A stretch of 64,000 bases of DNA, from assembly GCF_036226405.1 (NCBI RefSeq), contig NZ_CP108464.1, positions 930,001-994,000 on the forward strand, in the 5' to 3' direction. This DNA is from Streptomyces sp. NBC_01260. Lineage in GTDB: Bacteria; Actinomycetota; Actinomycetes; Streptomycetales; Streptomycetaceae. This document shows, piece by piece, positions 49,693 through 57,452 of this stretch. Each line of letters begins with the position of its first letter. Position 1 is the first letter of the stretch. The notes below the pieces were generated by a model. That model did no database searches. It had not been told where the DNA came from and was given only the letters and a program-made list of their open reading frames with translations. The position numbers were made by a program, and so were the translations under genes.

Positions 49693-50223
49693 TCACAGCG
49701 CCCGGGCGAGCACGCGCGCACCCCGCCGGGGGTCCAGAGTGCGCACCCAGGCGCGCGGAGCCAGACCCGGGCGGACCGGAGCGAAGCCATGGCGCAGGAA
49801 AAGGCGCCCGCTGCCGGTCGTCGCGGTGAACAGCGCCCCCAGCGACTGCGCCCGCGCCTCGGCGAGTGCCGCGCCCAGCAGCCGCGCGCCCAGGCCGGTG
49901 CCCTGCCGCTGCCGGGCGACACAGAAGTTGTAGAGAACCCCCGCGGCGGTCGCGCCGTGATCCTCACCGGGGTGGACACCGAGCGAGAGGCAGCCCCGAA
50001 GAGCGCCATCGGGTTCCTCGGCGACCAGGAAGTCGGCCGCCCGGGCGGCATAGACGCGGGCGGGCCGTCGGCGCAGTTCTCCCGAGCGGACGAACGGCTC
50101 GGAAAGCGCGACGAGAGCGGCGGCATCCGCTGGGCGCGCCCGGCGCACCCGGACCACGTCGGGAAGGGGTGCGTGCGGGGTGCGTGTCAGCGCGGTGGCG
50201 GAGTGCGGCGTAGCCGTGATCAA
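49693..50223 (-). CDS. N-acetylglutamate synthase-like GNAT (iron regulated)
   Basis: This 176-residue GNAT resembles the acetyltransferase domain of N-acetylglutamate synthase: [40 protein letters not shown] with the acetyl-CoA-binding turn, and LFLRHGFAPV. It would acetylate glutamate, producing the substrate of the neighbouring ArgB-like kinase. TTG 50223 is chosen because GGAAGG lies 6 bases upstream. It is convergent with the kinase gene, and an iron box lies 74 bases upstream of its start. The family call is good; glutamate as substrate is inferred from similarity and neighbour. Confidence 0.78.
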   Translation of the reverse strand: MITATPHSATALTRTPHAPLPDVVRVRRARPADAAALVALSEPFVRSGELRRRPARVYAARAADFLVAEEPDGALRGCLSLGVHPGEDHGATAAGVLYNFCVARQRQGTGLGARLLGAALAEARAQSLGALFTATTGSGRLFLRHGFAPVRPGLAPRAWVRTLDPRRGARVLARAL

Positions 50224-50296
50224 GGCGTTCCTTCCTCGGGTTCCACCGTGCGCGAAGGGCGGCCGGATCGCCGCACACCCTGGTGAACCATGTGAG

Positions 50297-50315
50297 TTAA
50301 GTTAGCCTTACCTAA
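50297..50315 (-). promoter_or_regulatory. Iron box upstream of the N-acetylglutamate synthase-like gene
   Basis: TTAAGTTAGCCTTACCTAA matches the iron box consensus TTAGGTTAGGCTAACCTAA at 16 of 19 positions. It lies 74 bases before the TTG start at 50223. Confidence 0.75.
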
Positions 50316-50411
50316 TTTCATTTATCAAGTCGGTACTCCAGGGGCGGTGTTGGTGCGGCACCGCACACCGCGACGGGCGTGAACACCGGGGTTCGCTGGC
50401 CGCCGGAGCAC

Positions 50412-51311
50412 TCAGCGCACGGCCCGGCCGGTCTCGGCCGTCATGGAGTCGACGGGGGCCACGGGGCCGGCGCTCCGGACCGGGACGTCCTCGGGCACGT
50501 ACCGCTGCGGCGCGGCCGGCACCATCAGGGGCGTGCCGGTCTCCGGGTCGTCGATGATCCGGCAGGGCAGCCCGAACACGTCCTCGACCAGTTCGGCGGT
50601 CATGACGGTGGCCGGATCGCCCTCGGCCGCGATCGTGCCGCCGGGCCGCATCACGATGAGGTGAGTGGCGTAACGGCACGCCTGGTTGAGGTCATGCAGC
50701 ACCGCCACGACGGTGTGCCCCTTGCGGGCGTGCAAGTCGGCGCAGAGATCAAGCACTTCGACCTGGTGGGCGATGTCGAGGAACGTGGTGGGCTCGTCCA
50801 GGAGCAGGATCGAGGTCTGCTGCGCCAGCACCATCGAGAGCCAGACCCGCTGGCGCTGCCCCCCGGAGAGGTCGTCGACCGGGCGGTCGGCGAGATCCAG
50901 CACACCGGTCTGCCGCATCGCCTCCAGAACGGCCGCCTCGTCGTCGGCGGACCACTGCTTCAGCATTCCCTGGTGCGGATAGCGACCGCGCGCCACCAGG
51001 TCCCCGACGGTGATGCCGCCGGGCGCGGTCGAGGACTGCGGGAGCAGGCCCAGCCGGCGGGCGACCTCGCGCGAGCGGTACGTGGCGATCCCGGCGCCGT
51101 CCAGATACACCTGCCCGGAGCGGGGTTTGAGCATCCGCGCGAGTGCCTTGAGGAGCGTGGACTTGCCGCAGGCGTTCGGCCCGATGATGACGGTGAAGGA
51201 GCGGTCGGGAATCTCGACGCCGAGCGAACTGACCACGGTCCGCTGCTCGTAGGAGAGTGTCAGGTCCTCGGCCCGCAGTCGCGCGGCCGCCGCCGGGGGC
51301 GTCCCGTTCAT
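50412..51311 (-). CDS. Ferric-siderophore ABC importer, ATP-binding protein (FecE/FepC type)
   Basis: This 299-residue ATPase has Walker A VIIGPNACGKSTLLKALAR (the P-N-A-C-G-K-S-T variant typical of siderophore ATPases), signature DLSGGQRQRVWLSMVLAQ, Walker B ILLLDEPTTFLD and H-loop VAVLHDLNQA. ATG 51311 has GGAGGGG 7 bases upstream. It follows the two FecCD permease genes on the same strand with an 80-base gap. Confidence 0.94.
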   Translation of the reverse strand: MNGTPPAAAARLRAEDLTLSYEQRTVVSSLGVEIPDRSFTVIIGPNACGKSTLLKALARMLKPRSGQVYLDGAGIATYRSREVARRLGLLPQSSTAPGGITVGDLVARGRYPHQGMLKQWSADDEAAVLEAMRQTGVLDLADRPVDDLSGGQRQRVWLSMVLAQQTSILLLDEPTTFLDIAHQVEVLDLCADLHARKGHTVVAVLHDLNQACRYATHLIVMRPGGTIAAEGDPATVMTAELVEDVFGLPCRIIDDPETGTPLMVPAAPQRYVPEDVPVRSAGPVAPVDSMTAETGRAVR

Positions 51312-51391
51312 ATGAGTCCCCTCCGTCGTCGCGGAGTCCGCGCTCGGGCCGGTCCTTTCGGACATGCGTGTCGTGCGTGGCGTCTTTCGGG

Positions 51392-52492
51392 TCATGCGCG
51401 GCTCTTTCGCGACTCGGTGATCAGCAGCCAGATGAGGTAGAGCCCCCCGATGGTCCCGGTCGCCGTACCCACCGGGAGCAGTGAGGGGGCGAAGAGGCGC
51501 TGCGCCAGCAGGTCGCTCGCGGCCAGCAGCAGGGCGCCCATGAGGGCGGCGGGGACCAGCGCGGGGCCCGATGCCCGGGTCAGCCGCCGGGCGAGCTGGG
51601 GCGCCGCCAGCGCGATGAACCAGATGGGCCCGGTCACCGCCGTGGCGAAGGCGGCGAGGGCCACGCTGATGACGAGCAGCAGCGCCCGGGTGCGCGCCAC
51701 GTCGACCCCTAGCGCCATGGCGGTGACGTCGCCCATCTCCACCATGGAGAGCCGGCGGGCGAGGAAGAAGGCAGGCGGGAGCAGGACGAGGACCGCGATC
51801 CCGATGGTGTTCGCCTGCTGCCAGCCCCGGTTGGTGAGGCTGCCGATCAGCCACGCCTGCGCCTCCAGCGCCTCCTGCCAGGTCGCCCGGGTGATCAGAT
51901 ACGAGTTGACGGCGAGCAGCAGTGCGCTGACGCCGATGCCGACGACGACCAGCCGGAAGCCCTGAAGTCCTCTGCCCAGCATGAGGAGGTACATGGCGGC
52001 GGCGGTGGCGAGGCCGCCGATCAGCGCGCCCACCGCGATCTGGGTCATGCTGCCGTGCAGCACGATGATGACGAGGAGCGCCCCGACGGCCGAACCGTTG
52101 GTGAAGCCGATGATGTCCGGGCTGCCGAGGGAGTTGCCGGTCAGGCTCTGCAGGACGGCCCCGCTGACCGCGAGGGCCGCGCCGACGCACATCGCGGTCA
52201 ACAGGCGTGGCATACGCAGGGTGTTGACGATGAAGTCGGCGCCGCCCGAGCCGTGGCCCAGTACGGCCCGCAGGACTTCGCCGACGGAGAGTTCGAAGTC
52301 GCCGGTGGTGAGGGTGACGAGCGCGACCGCGACGAGCGCGACGAGCATCGCGGCCGTCACCACCAGGACGCGCCCCTGGACCCGTACGGACAGCCCGCCC
52401 GGCCCGGTGCGCAGGACCAGTCCGCTGATGACCCGCGGCTCCCCGGTGTCCGTACCGGCCCCGGCGGGACCCTTCTCGCGTACGGCGCTCAC
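51392..52492 (-). CDS. Ferric-siderophore ABC importer permease (FecD type)
   Basis: This 366-residue permease of the FecCD/BtuC family has about ten transmembrane segments and the motifs LRMPRLLTAMCVGAALAVSG, GNSLGSPDIIGFTNG and VTGPIWFIALAAPQLARRLT, the last being the cytoplasmic loop that docks the ATPase. GTG 52492 overlaps the stop of the first permease gene (GTGA). Confidence 0.93.
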   Translation of the reverse strand: MSAVREKGPAGAGTDTGEPRVISGLVLRTGPGGLSVRVQGRVLVVTAAMLVALVAVALVTLTTGDFELSVGEVLRAVLGHGSGGADFIVNTLRMPRLLTAMCVGAALAVSGAVLQSLTGNSLGSPDIIGFTNGSAVGALLVIIVLHGSMTQIAVGALIGGLATAAAMYLLMLGRGLQGFRLVVVGIGVSALLLAVNSYLITRATWQEALEAQAWLIGSLTNRGWQQANTIGIAVLVLLPPAFFLARRLSMVEMGDVTAMALGVDVARTRALLLVISVALAAFATAVTGPIWFIALAAPQLARRLTRASGPALVPAALMGALLLAASDLLAQRLFAPSLLPVGTATGTIGGLYLIWLLITESRKSRA

Positions 52493-53556
52493 AGCATGAC
52501 CAGCTTTCGACGGCGGCACAGGGCGATGAACAGCGGCGCCCCGAGGAACGCGGTGATGATCCCCACCTGGACCTCGCCCGGGGCCCCGAGGACCCGCCCC
52601 AGGACGTCCGCGCCGATCAGCAGGACCGGGGCGAGCAGCATCGAGTACGTCAGCACCCAGCGCTGGTCGGGGCCGGCGATGAACCGGGCGACGTGCGGCA
52701 CCGCGAGGCCGACGAAGCCGATCGGTCCGGCGGCGGCGGTGGCGGCGCCGCACAGCAGCATGACGGCGACGGCGCCCAGCACCCGGGTGCGGCCGACGTT
52801 CAGGCCGAGGGCGCGGCCGAGCTGGTCGCCCATCGCGAGGGCGTTGAGCGAGGGGGCGAGCCCGAGGGCGATCAGGAGGCCCACGGCGATGAACGGCAGG
52901 ATGACGTAAATGACGTCGTAGTACCGGCCGGACAGGGAACCCACCGTCCAGAAGCGGTACTGGTCGAAGGCGCGCGGGTTGAGCAGCAGCACCGCCGAGT
53001 TGAAGGCGTACAGCACCGCGGTCATCGCCGCCCCGGCCACGACCAGGCGGTCGGGTGTGGCCAGGGTGCGGCCCGAGGAGCCCAGGAGGTAGACGGCGAC
53101 GGAGGCGACGGCCGCGCCGATGAAGGCGAACCACACATAGCCCAGGACCGAGCCGACCCCGAGGGAGGCGATGGCCACGACGACTCCGGCGGAGGCGCCC
53201 AGGCTGATGCCGAGGATTCCCGGGTCGGCGAGCGGGTTGCGGGTCAGGGCCTGCATCAGCGCGCCGGACAGGCCGAGGGCGATGCCCACGAGCAGCCCCA
53301 GGAGCGTCCTGGGGATGCGGTAGTCATGGATGATGATCGAGGTCTCGGAGCCGTCGGGGTGCCAGAGCACGCTCCAGGTGGCGGTGAACGGGATGCCGCG
53401 GGTGCCCACCCACACACTGAGCAGTCCGACCAGGACCAGGGCGCCCAGCGCCGCGAGCAGCCCCAGGGCCCGCAGGGTGTTGGCGGTCCGGGCCGGCTTC
53501 GGGACGTCGAGGACGTCGGCCGGCTGCTCGGGAGCCGTCCGGGTTTCGACCGACAA
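52489..53556 (-). CDS. Ferric-siderophore ABC importer permease (FecC type)
   Basis: This permease of about 355 residues has the FecCD motifs YRIPRTLLGLLVGIALGLSG, RNPLADPGILGISLGASAGV and AGPIGFVGLAVPHVARFIAG. TTG 53556 is chosen because AGGGGGAG (53563-53570) lies 6 bases upstream; a GTG at 53589 would add eleven residues but has no ribosome site. It heads an operon with a second permease and the ATPase. An iron box lies about 80 bases upstream. No binding-protein gene is adjacent, so this importer must use a receptor encoded elsewhere. Confidence 0.93.
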   Translation of the reverse strand: MSVETRTAPEQPADVLDVPKPARTANTLRALGLLAALGALVLVGLLSVWVGTRGIPFTATWSVLWHPDGSETSIIIHDYRIPRTLLGLLVGIALGLSGALMQALTRNPLADPGILGISLGASAGVVVAIASLGVGSVLGYVWFAFIGAAVASVAVYLLGSSGRTLATPDRLVVAGAAMTAVLYAFNSAVLLLNPRAFDQYRFWTVGSLSGRYYDVIYVILPFIAVGLLIALGLAPSLNALAMGDQLGRALGLNVGRTRVLGAVAVMLLCGAATAAAGPIGFVGLAVPHVARFIAGPDQRWVLTYSMLLAPVLLIGADVLGRVLGAPGEVQVGIITAFLGAPLFIALCRRRKLVML

Positions 53557-53637
53557 CGACAACTCCCCCTGACGGCGGTTCGGGTGCACCGCGAGCGATA
53601 GGGCGCCGGAACGTGACGCAGGGACCCCGGATTCAAC

Positions 53638-53656
53638 TTAGGTGAGGCTAACCGAA
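53638..53656 (-). promoter_or_regulatory. Iron box upstream of the siderophore importer operon
   Basis: TTAGGTGAGGCTAACCGAA matches the iron box consensus at 17 of 19 positions, the best match in the window. It precedes the FecC-type gene on the minus strand. Confidence 0.85.
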
Positions 53657-53753
53657 CAGTGCCGCACGGTCAACGCGCTTCCCCCGCCCGGGAAATGGCG
53701 TACACCACCGTGACCGGGCACGTCGCGGCCAACGTACCGCCGAGGCCACCCAT

Positions 53754-53772
53754 TTAGAGTAGCCTTACCTAA
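53754..53772 (+). promoter_or_regulatory. Iron box upstream of the ABC exporter genes
   Basis: TTAGAGTAGCCTTACCTAA matches the iron box consensus at 15 of 19 positions and lies 28 bases before the ATG of the first exporter subunit. With the box at 53638 it makes this a divergent iron-regulated promoter region. Confidence 0.75.
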
Positions 53773-53800
53773 CTTTCCCAGACTCTTCGCGGAGGCCCGC

Positions 53801-55498
53801 ATGCCAGCTGGAGGACCGACCGGGGGGCACGTCCTGCGCAGGGCGATCAGGGGGCAGCGGCGGCGAGTCGTCACCGCGTCCCTGCTCGGCACGGTGCACC
53901 AGGGGTGTGAGGCCCTGGTGCCCGTCGTCATCGGCGCGGCCATCGACACGGCGGTGGCCACCGGCTCCTCCCCGTCGCTGCTGCGCTGGCTCCTGGTGCT
54001 CGCGGGGCTGTTCCTGGTGCTGTCGAACTGCTACCGGACCAGCGCCCGGCTCGCCGAGGGGGCGGGGGAACACGCCGCGCACCGGCTCCGGATGGAGCTC
54101 GGCGCCCGGGTGCTCGATCCGCGCGGCGGCGCCGACGCGAACCGGCTGCCCGGCGCGCTCACCAGCATCGCCACCAACGACGCCCGGCGGGTGGGCTCGG
54201 TGGCGACCGTCCTGGCCTACGGGGTCGCCGCGACCTCGGCGCTGGTGATCAGCTCGGTGGCGCTGCTGAGGATCTCCGTTCCGCTCGGGCTCCTCGTCCT
54301 GCTGGGCATCCCCCCGCTGCTGTGGCTCGGGCACCGCATCAGCCGGCCGCTCGAACGGCGCAGCGAGACCGAGCAGGAACGGGCCGCGCACGCCTCGGGC
54401 GTCGCCGCCGACCTGGTCGCCGGACTGCGTGTCCTCAAGGGCATGGGCGCCGAGTCGGCCGCCGTGGCCCGCTACCGCGCCACCAGCCAGGACTCGCTCG
54501 CCGCGGCGCTGCGGGCAGCCCGCAGCCGGGCCGGCCACGAGGGCGCCGTCCTCTCGCTCACAGGCGTCTTCATCGCGGTCATCGGGATCGTGGGCGCCTA
54601 CCTCGCCATGCGCGGCAGCATCAGCATCGGTGACCTGGTGGCGGCGGTGGGACTCGCGCAGTTCCTCCTCGGCCCGTTCCAGCTGCTCACCTACGTCAAC
54701 GCCGAGTTCGCCCAGGGCCGCGCCTCCGCCCGCCGGATCGCCGAGGTGCTGGACTCGCCCGCGGCCGTCGAGGGCGGTGAGTCCGAGGTGTCCGACGGCG
54801 CCGCAGGGCATCTGCGGCTCAGCGGGGTCCGGCTCGGCTCGCTGCGCGGGGTCGATCTCGACATCCGGCCGGGCGAACTGATCGGAGTGGTCACCGGGGA
54901 TCCGGCCGCGGCGGCCGATCTGCTGCTCTGCCTGGCCAGGGAGCGGGACCCCGCCGACGGGCTGATCGAGCTCGACGGCGTACCGCTGACCGCGCTCGCC
55001 CCCGACGGGCTGCGCCGCGCCGTCCTGGTCGCCCACCACGACGCCGACCTGTTCGAGACCAGCCTGCTGGACAACGTACGGGCCGGGGCCCGCGACGACG
55101 CGGCCCCGGTCGACGAGGCCCTCGCCGCTTCGGCGGCGGACGAGGTCGCCCGGCTGCTGCCCGACGGCGGCGACACCGTGCTCGCCGAACGCGGCCGGTC
55201 CCTCTCCGGCGGGCAGCGACAGCGCGTCGCACTCGCCAGGGCCCTGGCCGCCGACAGCTCCGTACTGGTGCTGCACGACCCGACCACCGCCGTGGACACC
55301 GTCACCGAGTCCCGGATCGCCGCCCGGCTGCGGGAAATCCGCCACGGGCGCACCACCGTGCTGATCACGACCAGCCCGGCCCTCCTCGCGGTCACCGACC
55401 GGGTGGTGGTCCTCGACGAGGGCACCGTGGCCGCGGACGGCCACCACACCGAACTCGTCGCCGGTGACGAGCGGTACCGGGCGGCGGTGCTCGCATGA
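53801..55498 (+). CDS. ABC half-transporter with degenerate ATP-binding motifs (subunit 1)
   Basis: This 565-residue protein has six transmembrane segments (about residues 15-300) and a C-terminal nucleotide-binding domain. The Walker A region reads GVVTGDPAAAADLLLC, without the G-K-S/T core; Walker B is VLVLHDPTTAVD, with His for the Asp and Asp for the Glu; and the H-loop reads LITTSPALL, without His. The signature LSGGQRQRVALARAL is intact. It can therefore bind ATP only by lending its signature to a partner. The downstream gene overlaps it (ATGA) and has the complementary pattern. The pair is probably a siderophore exporter or an IrtAB-like importer. ATG 53801 has GGAGG 6-8 bases upstream, and an iron box precedes it. 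Confidence 0.92.
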   Translation: MPAGGPTGGHVLRRAIRGQRRRVVTASLLGTVHQGCEALVPVVIGAAIDTAVATGSSPSLLRWLLVLAGLFLVLSNCYRTSARLAEGAGEHAAHRLRMELGARVLDPRGGADANRLPGALTSIATNDARRVGSVATVLAYGVAATSALVISSVALLRISVPLGLLVLLGIPPLLWLGHRISRPLERRSETEQERAAHASGVAADLVAGLRVLKGMGAESAAVARYRATSQDSLAAALRAARSRAGHEGAVLSLTGVFIAVIGIVGAYLAMRGSISIGDLVAAVGLAQFLLGPFQLLTYVNAEFAQGRASARRIAEVLDSPAAVEGGESEVSDGAAGHLRLSGVRLGSLRGVDLDIRPGELIGVVTGDPAAAADLLLCLARERDPADGLIELDGVPLTALAPDGLRRAVLVAHHDADLFETSLLDNVRAGARDDAAPVDEALAASAADEVARLLPDGGDTVLAERGRSLSGGQRQRVALARALAADSSVLVLHDPTTAVDTVTESRIAARLREIRHGRTTVLITTSPALLAVTDRVVVLDEGTVAADGHHTELVAGDERYRAAVLA

Positions 55499-57390
55499 CG
55501 TCCACGTACGAAGACCGCGCGCAAGACACGGACGCGCGCGCAGAGGAAGAGGGGGAAGCGGCCATGAGCACACCCGGTGCGGACCGTGCGCTGCTGCCGA
55601 CGGCGAGCGGTGCGGAGAGCCTCGCGGCGCTGCGCACCATGCTGCGCGACCATCGGCGGCTGACCGCGGCCGCCGTCACCGTCCTGGTCGCCGGGACCGG
55701 TGTCGGTCTGCTGACCGCTCCCCTGCTCGGCCACGTCGTGGACCTGGTGGTGGAGCGGCGGGGTTCGCGGGCGCTCACGGTGCCCCTGGTGCTGCTCGTC
55801 GTGGTGGCCCTGGTGCGCGGCGCCGCCGCCGCGGTCGGCAGCACGCTCGTGGCCCGGCTCGGCGAGACCGTACTCGCCGCCGTGCGTGAGCAGTTCATCG
55901 AGCGGGCGCTGCGGCTGCCGCTGGAGCGAGTCGAGGCGGCCGGTTCGGGGGATCTGGTCTCCCGCGTCACCAGCGATGTCTCCATGATCGCGAAGTCGGT
56001 GCGCCAGGCGCTGCCCGAGTTCACCCGCTCCGCGCTGACCATCGTGCTGACCTTCGTCGGACTCGCCGTGCTGGACTGGCGGTTCCTGATGGCTGCGCTG
56101 CTGGCAATGCCGGTGCAGGTGCTGTCGGTGCGCTGGTATCTGCGCCGGGCCGCTCCGGTGTACGCCGAGCACCGCGTCGCGACCGGCGCACTCCAGCACC
56201 AGCTGCTCGACAGCGTCGGCGGAGTGCGCACGGTACGGGCCTTCCGGCTGAACCGGGCGCACACCGCCCTGCTGGAGCAGCGCTCCGCGTCGGCGCGGGA
56301 CCTCGCGCTGGGCGGCATCCACATCGTCACCGGCTTCTTCTCGCGGCTGAACCTGGCCGAGTACATCGGCCTGGCGGCCATGCTCGGCGCGGGCTTCCTG
56401 CTGGTGGACAACGGTTCGGTGAGCATCGGTACGGCGACCGCCGCCGCGCTGTACTTCCACAGCCTCTTCAACCCGGTCAACGCCACGCTGTTCCTCATCG
56501 ACGACGCGCAGTCGGCGGGTGCCAGCTTCGCCCGGCTGGTCGGGCTGTCCAAGCTGCCGGCCGAGCAGACCGCGCCGGGCGGCCGCGCTCCGGCGGACGG
56601 TTCGGTGAAGGTGAGCGCGCTCAGCTACGCCTACGCCGCCGGGGTTCCCGTGCTGCGGAAGGTCGATCTGGAGGTGCGCGGCGGTGAACGGGTGGCGCTG
56701 GTGGGCGCCAGCGGCGCCGGCAAGACGACGCTGGCCAAGGTCATCGCGGGCGTCCACGAGCCGCACGGCGGGACCGTCTCGCTCGGCGGGGTCGACGCGG
56801 CCGAGCTGGGCGCCGCGGGTGTGCGGCGCGCGGTGACGCTGATCAGCCAGGAGGTGCACGTGTTCGCGGGCCCGCTGGCCGAGGACCTGCGCCTCGCCCG
56901 CCCGGAGGCCACCGACGAGGAGGTGCGCGCGGCGCTGTCCCGGGTCGGCGCCCTGGAGTGGGCCCAGGCACTGGCGGACGGCCTGGACACGGTCGTGGGC
57001 GAGGGCGGCCACCGGCTGACGGTGACCCAGGCGCAGCATCTCGCGCTGGCCCGGCTGGTTCTCGCGGACCCGCCGATCGCGATCCTGGACGAGGCCACCG
57101 CCGACGCGGGCAGCGCGGGCGCGCGGGTCCTGGAGGAGGCGGCCCTGCGGGCACTGGAGGGCCGTACGGGCCTGGTGGTCGCGCACCGGCTCCCGCAGGC
57201 GGCGACCGCCGACCGCGTCGTGGTCCTGGACGAGGGCCGGATCGTGGAGACCGGCAGCCATGACGAACTCGTCGCGGCGGGCGGCCGTTACGCGGCGCTC
57301 TGGGCGGCGTGGTCCGACAGCCGCCGGGAGCCGGTGGACGGCGCACCGGCGCCGGAGCGATGTGCGGCAGTGCCGGCGGACGCGCAGTGA
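55495..57390 (+). CDS. ABC half-transporter with degenerate signature motif (subunit 2)
   Basis: This 631-residue protein has six transmembrane segments (about residues 55-330) and a nucleotide-binding domain with intact Walker A GASGAGKTTLAKVIAG, intact Walker B AILDEATADAG and H-loop VVAHRLPQA. The signature, normally LSGGQ, reads HRLTVTQAQHLALARL and is lost. With subunit 1 it should form a heterodimer with one complete and one fully degenerate ATP site. Start ATG 55495 overlaps the upstream stop; ATG 55564, with GGGGGAAG upstream, is an alternative that removes a charged 23-residue tail. Confidence 0.92.
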   Translation: MTSTYEDRAQDTDARAEEEGEAAMSTPGADRALLPTASGAESLAALRTMLRDHRRLTAAAVTVLVAGTGVGLLTAPLLGHVVDLVVERRGSRALTVPLVLLVVVALVRGAAAAVGSTLVARLGETVLAAVREQFIERALRLPLERVEAAGSGDLVSRVTSDVSMIAKSVRQALPEFTRSALTIVLTFVGLAVLDWRFLMAALLAMPVQVLSVRWYLRRAAPVYAEHRVATGALQHQLLDSVGGVRTVRAFRLNRAHTALLEQRSASARDLALGGIHIVTGFFSRLNLAEYIGLAAMLGAGFLLVDNGSVSIGTATAAALYFHSLFNPVNATLFLIDDAQSAGASFARLVGLSKLPAEQTAPGGRAPADGSVKVSALSYAYAAGVPVLRKVDLEVRGGERVALVGASGAGKTTLAKVIAGVHEPHGGTVSLGGVDAAELGAAGVRRAVTLISQEVHVFAGPLAEDLRLARPEATDEEVRAALSRVGALEWAQALADGLDTVVGEGGHRLTVTQAQHLALARLVLADPPIAILDEATADAGSAGARVLEEAALRALEGRTGLVVAHRLPQAATADRVVVLDEGRIVETGSHDELVAAGGRYAALWAAWSDSRREPVDGAPAPERCAAVPADAQ

Positions 57391-57412
57391 ACGCGCGGAT
57401 TCCCGGACGGGG

Positions 57413-57452
57413 CGGGCGGGGGCTTCGTACGGTCGCGACAGGCGCCGTCCGG
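57413..57452. terminator. Weak bidirectional hairpin
   Basis: CCGGACGG (57413-57420) and CCGTCCGG (57445-57452) form an 8-base-pair stem with a 24-base loop between the convergent exporter and hydrolase genes. Confidence 0.4.
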
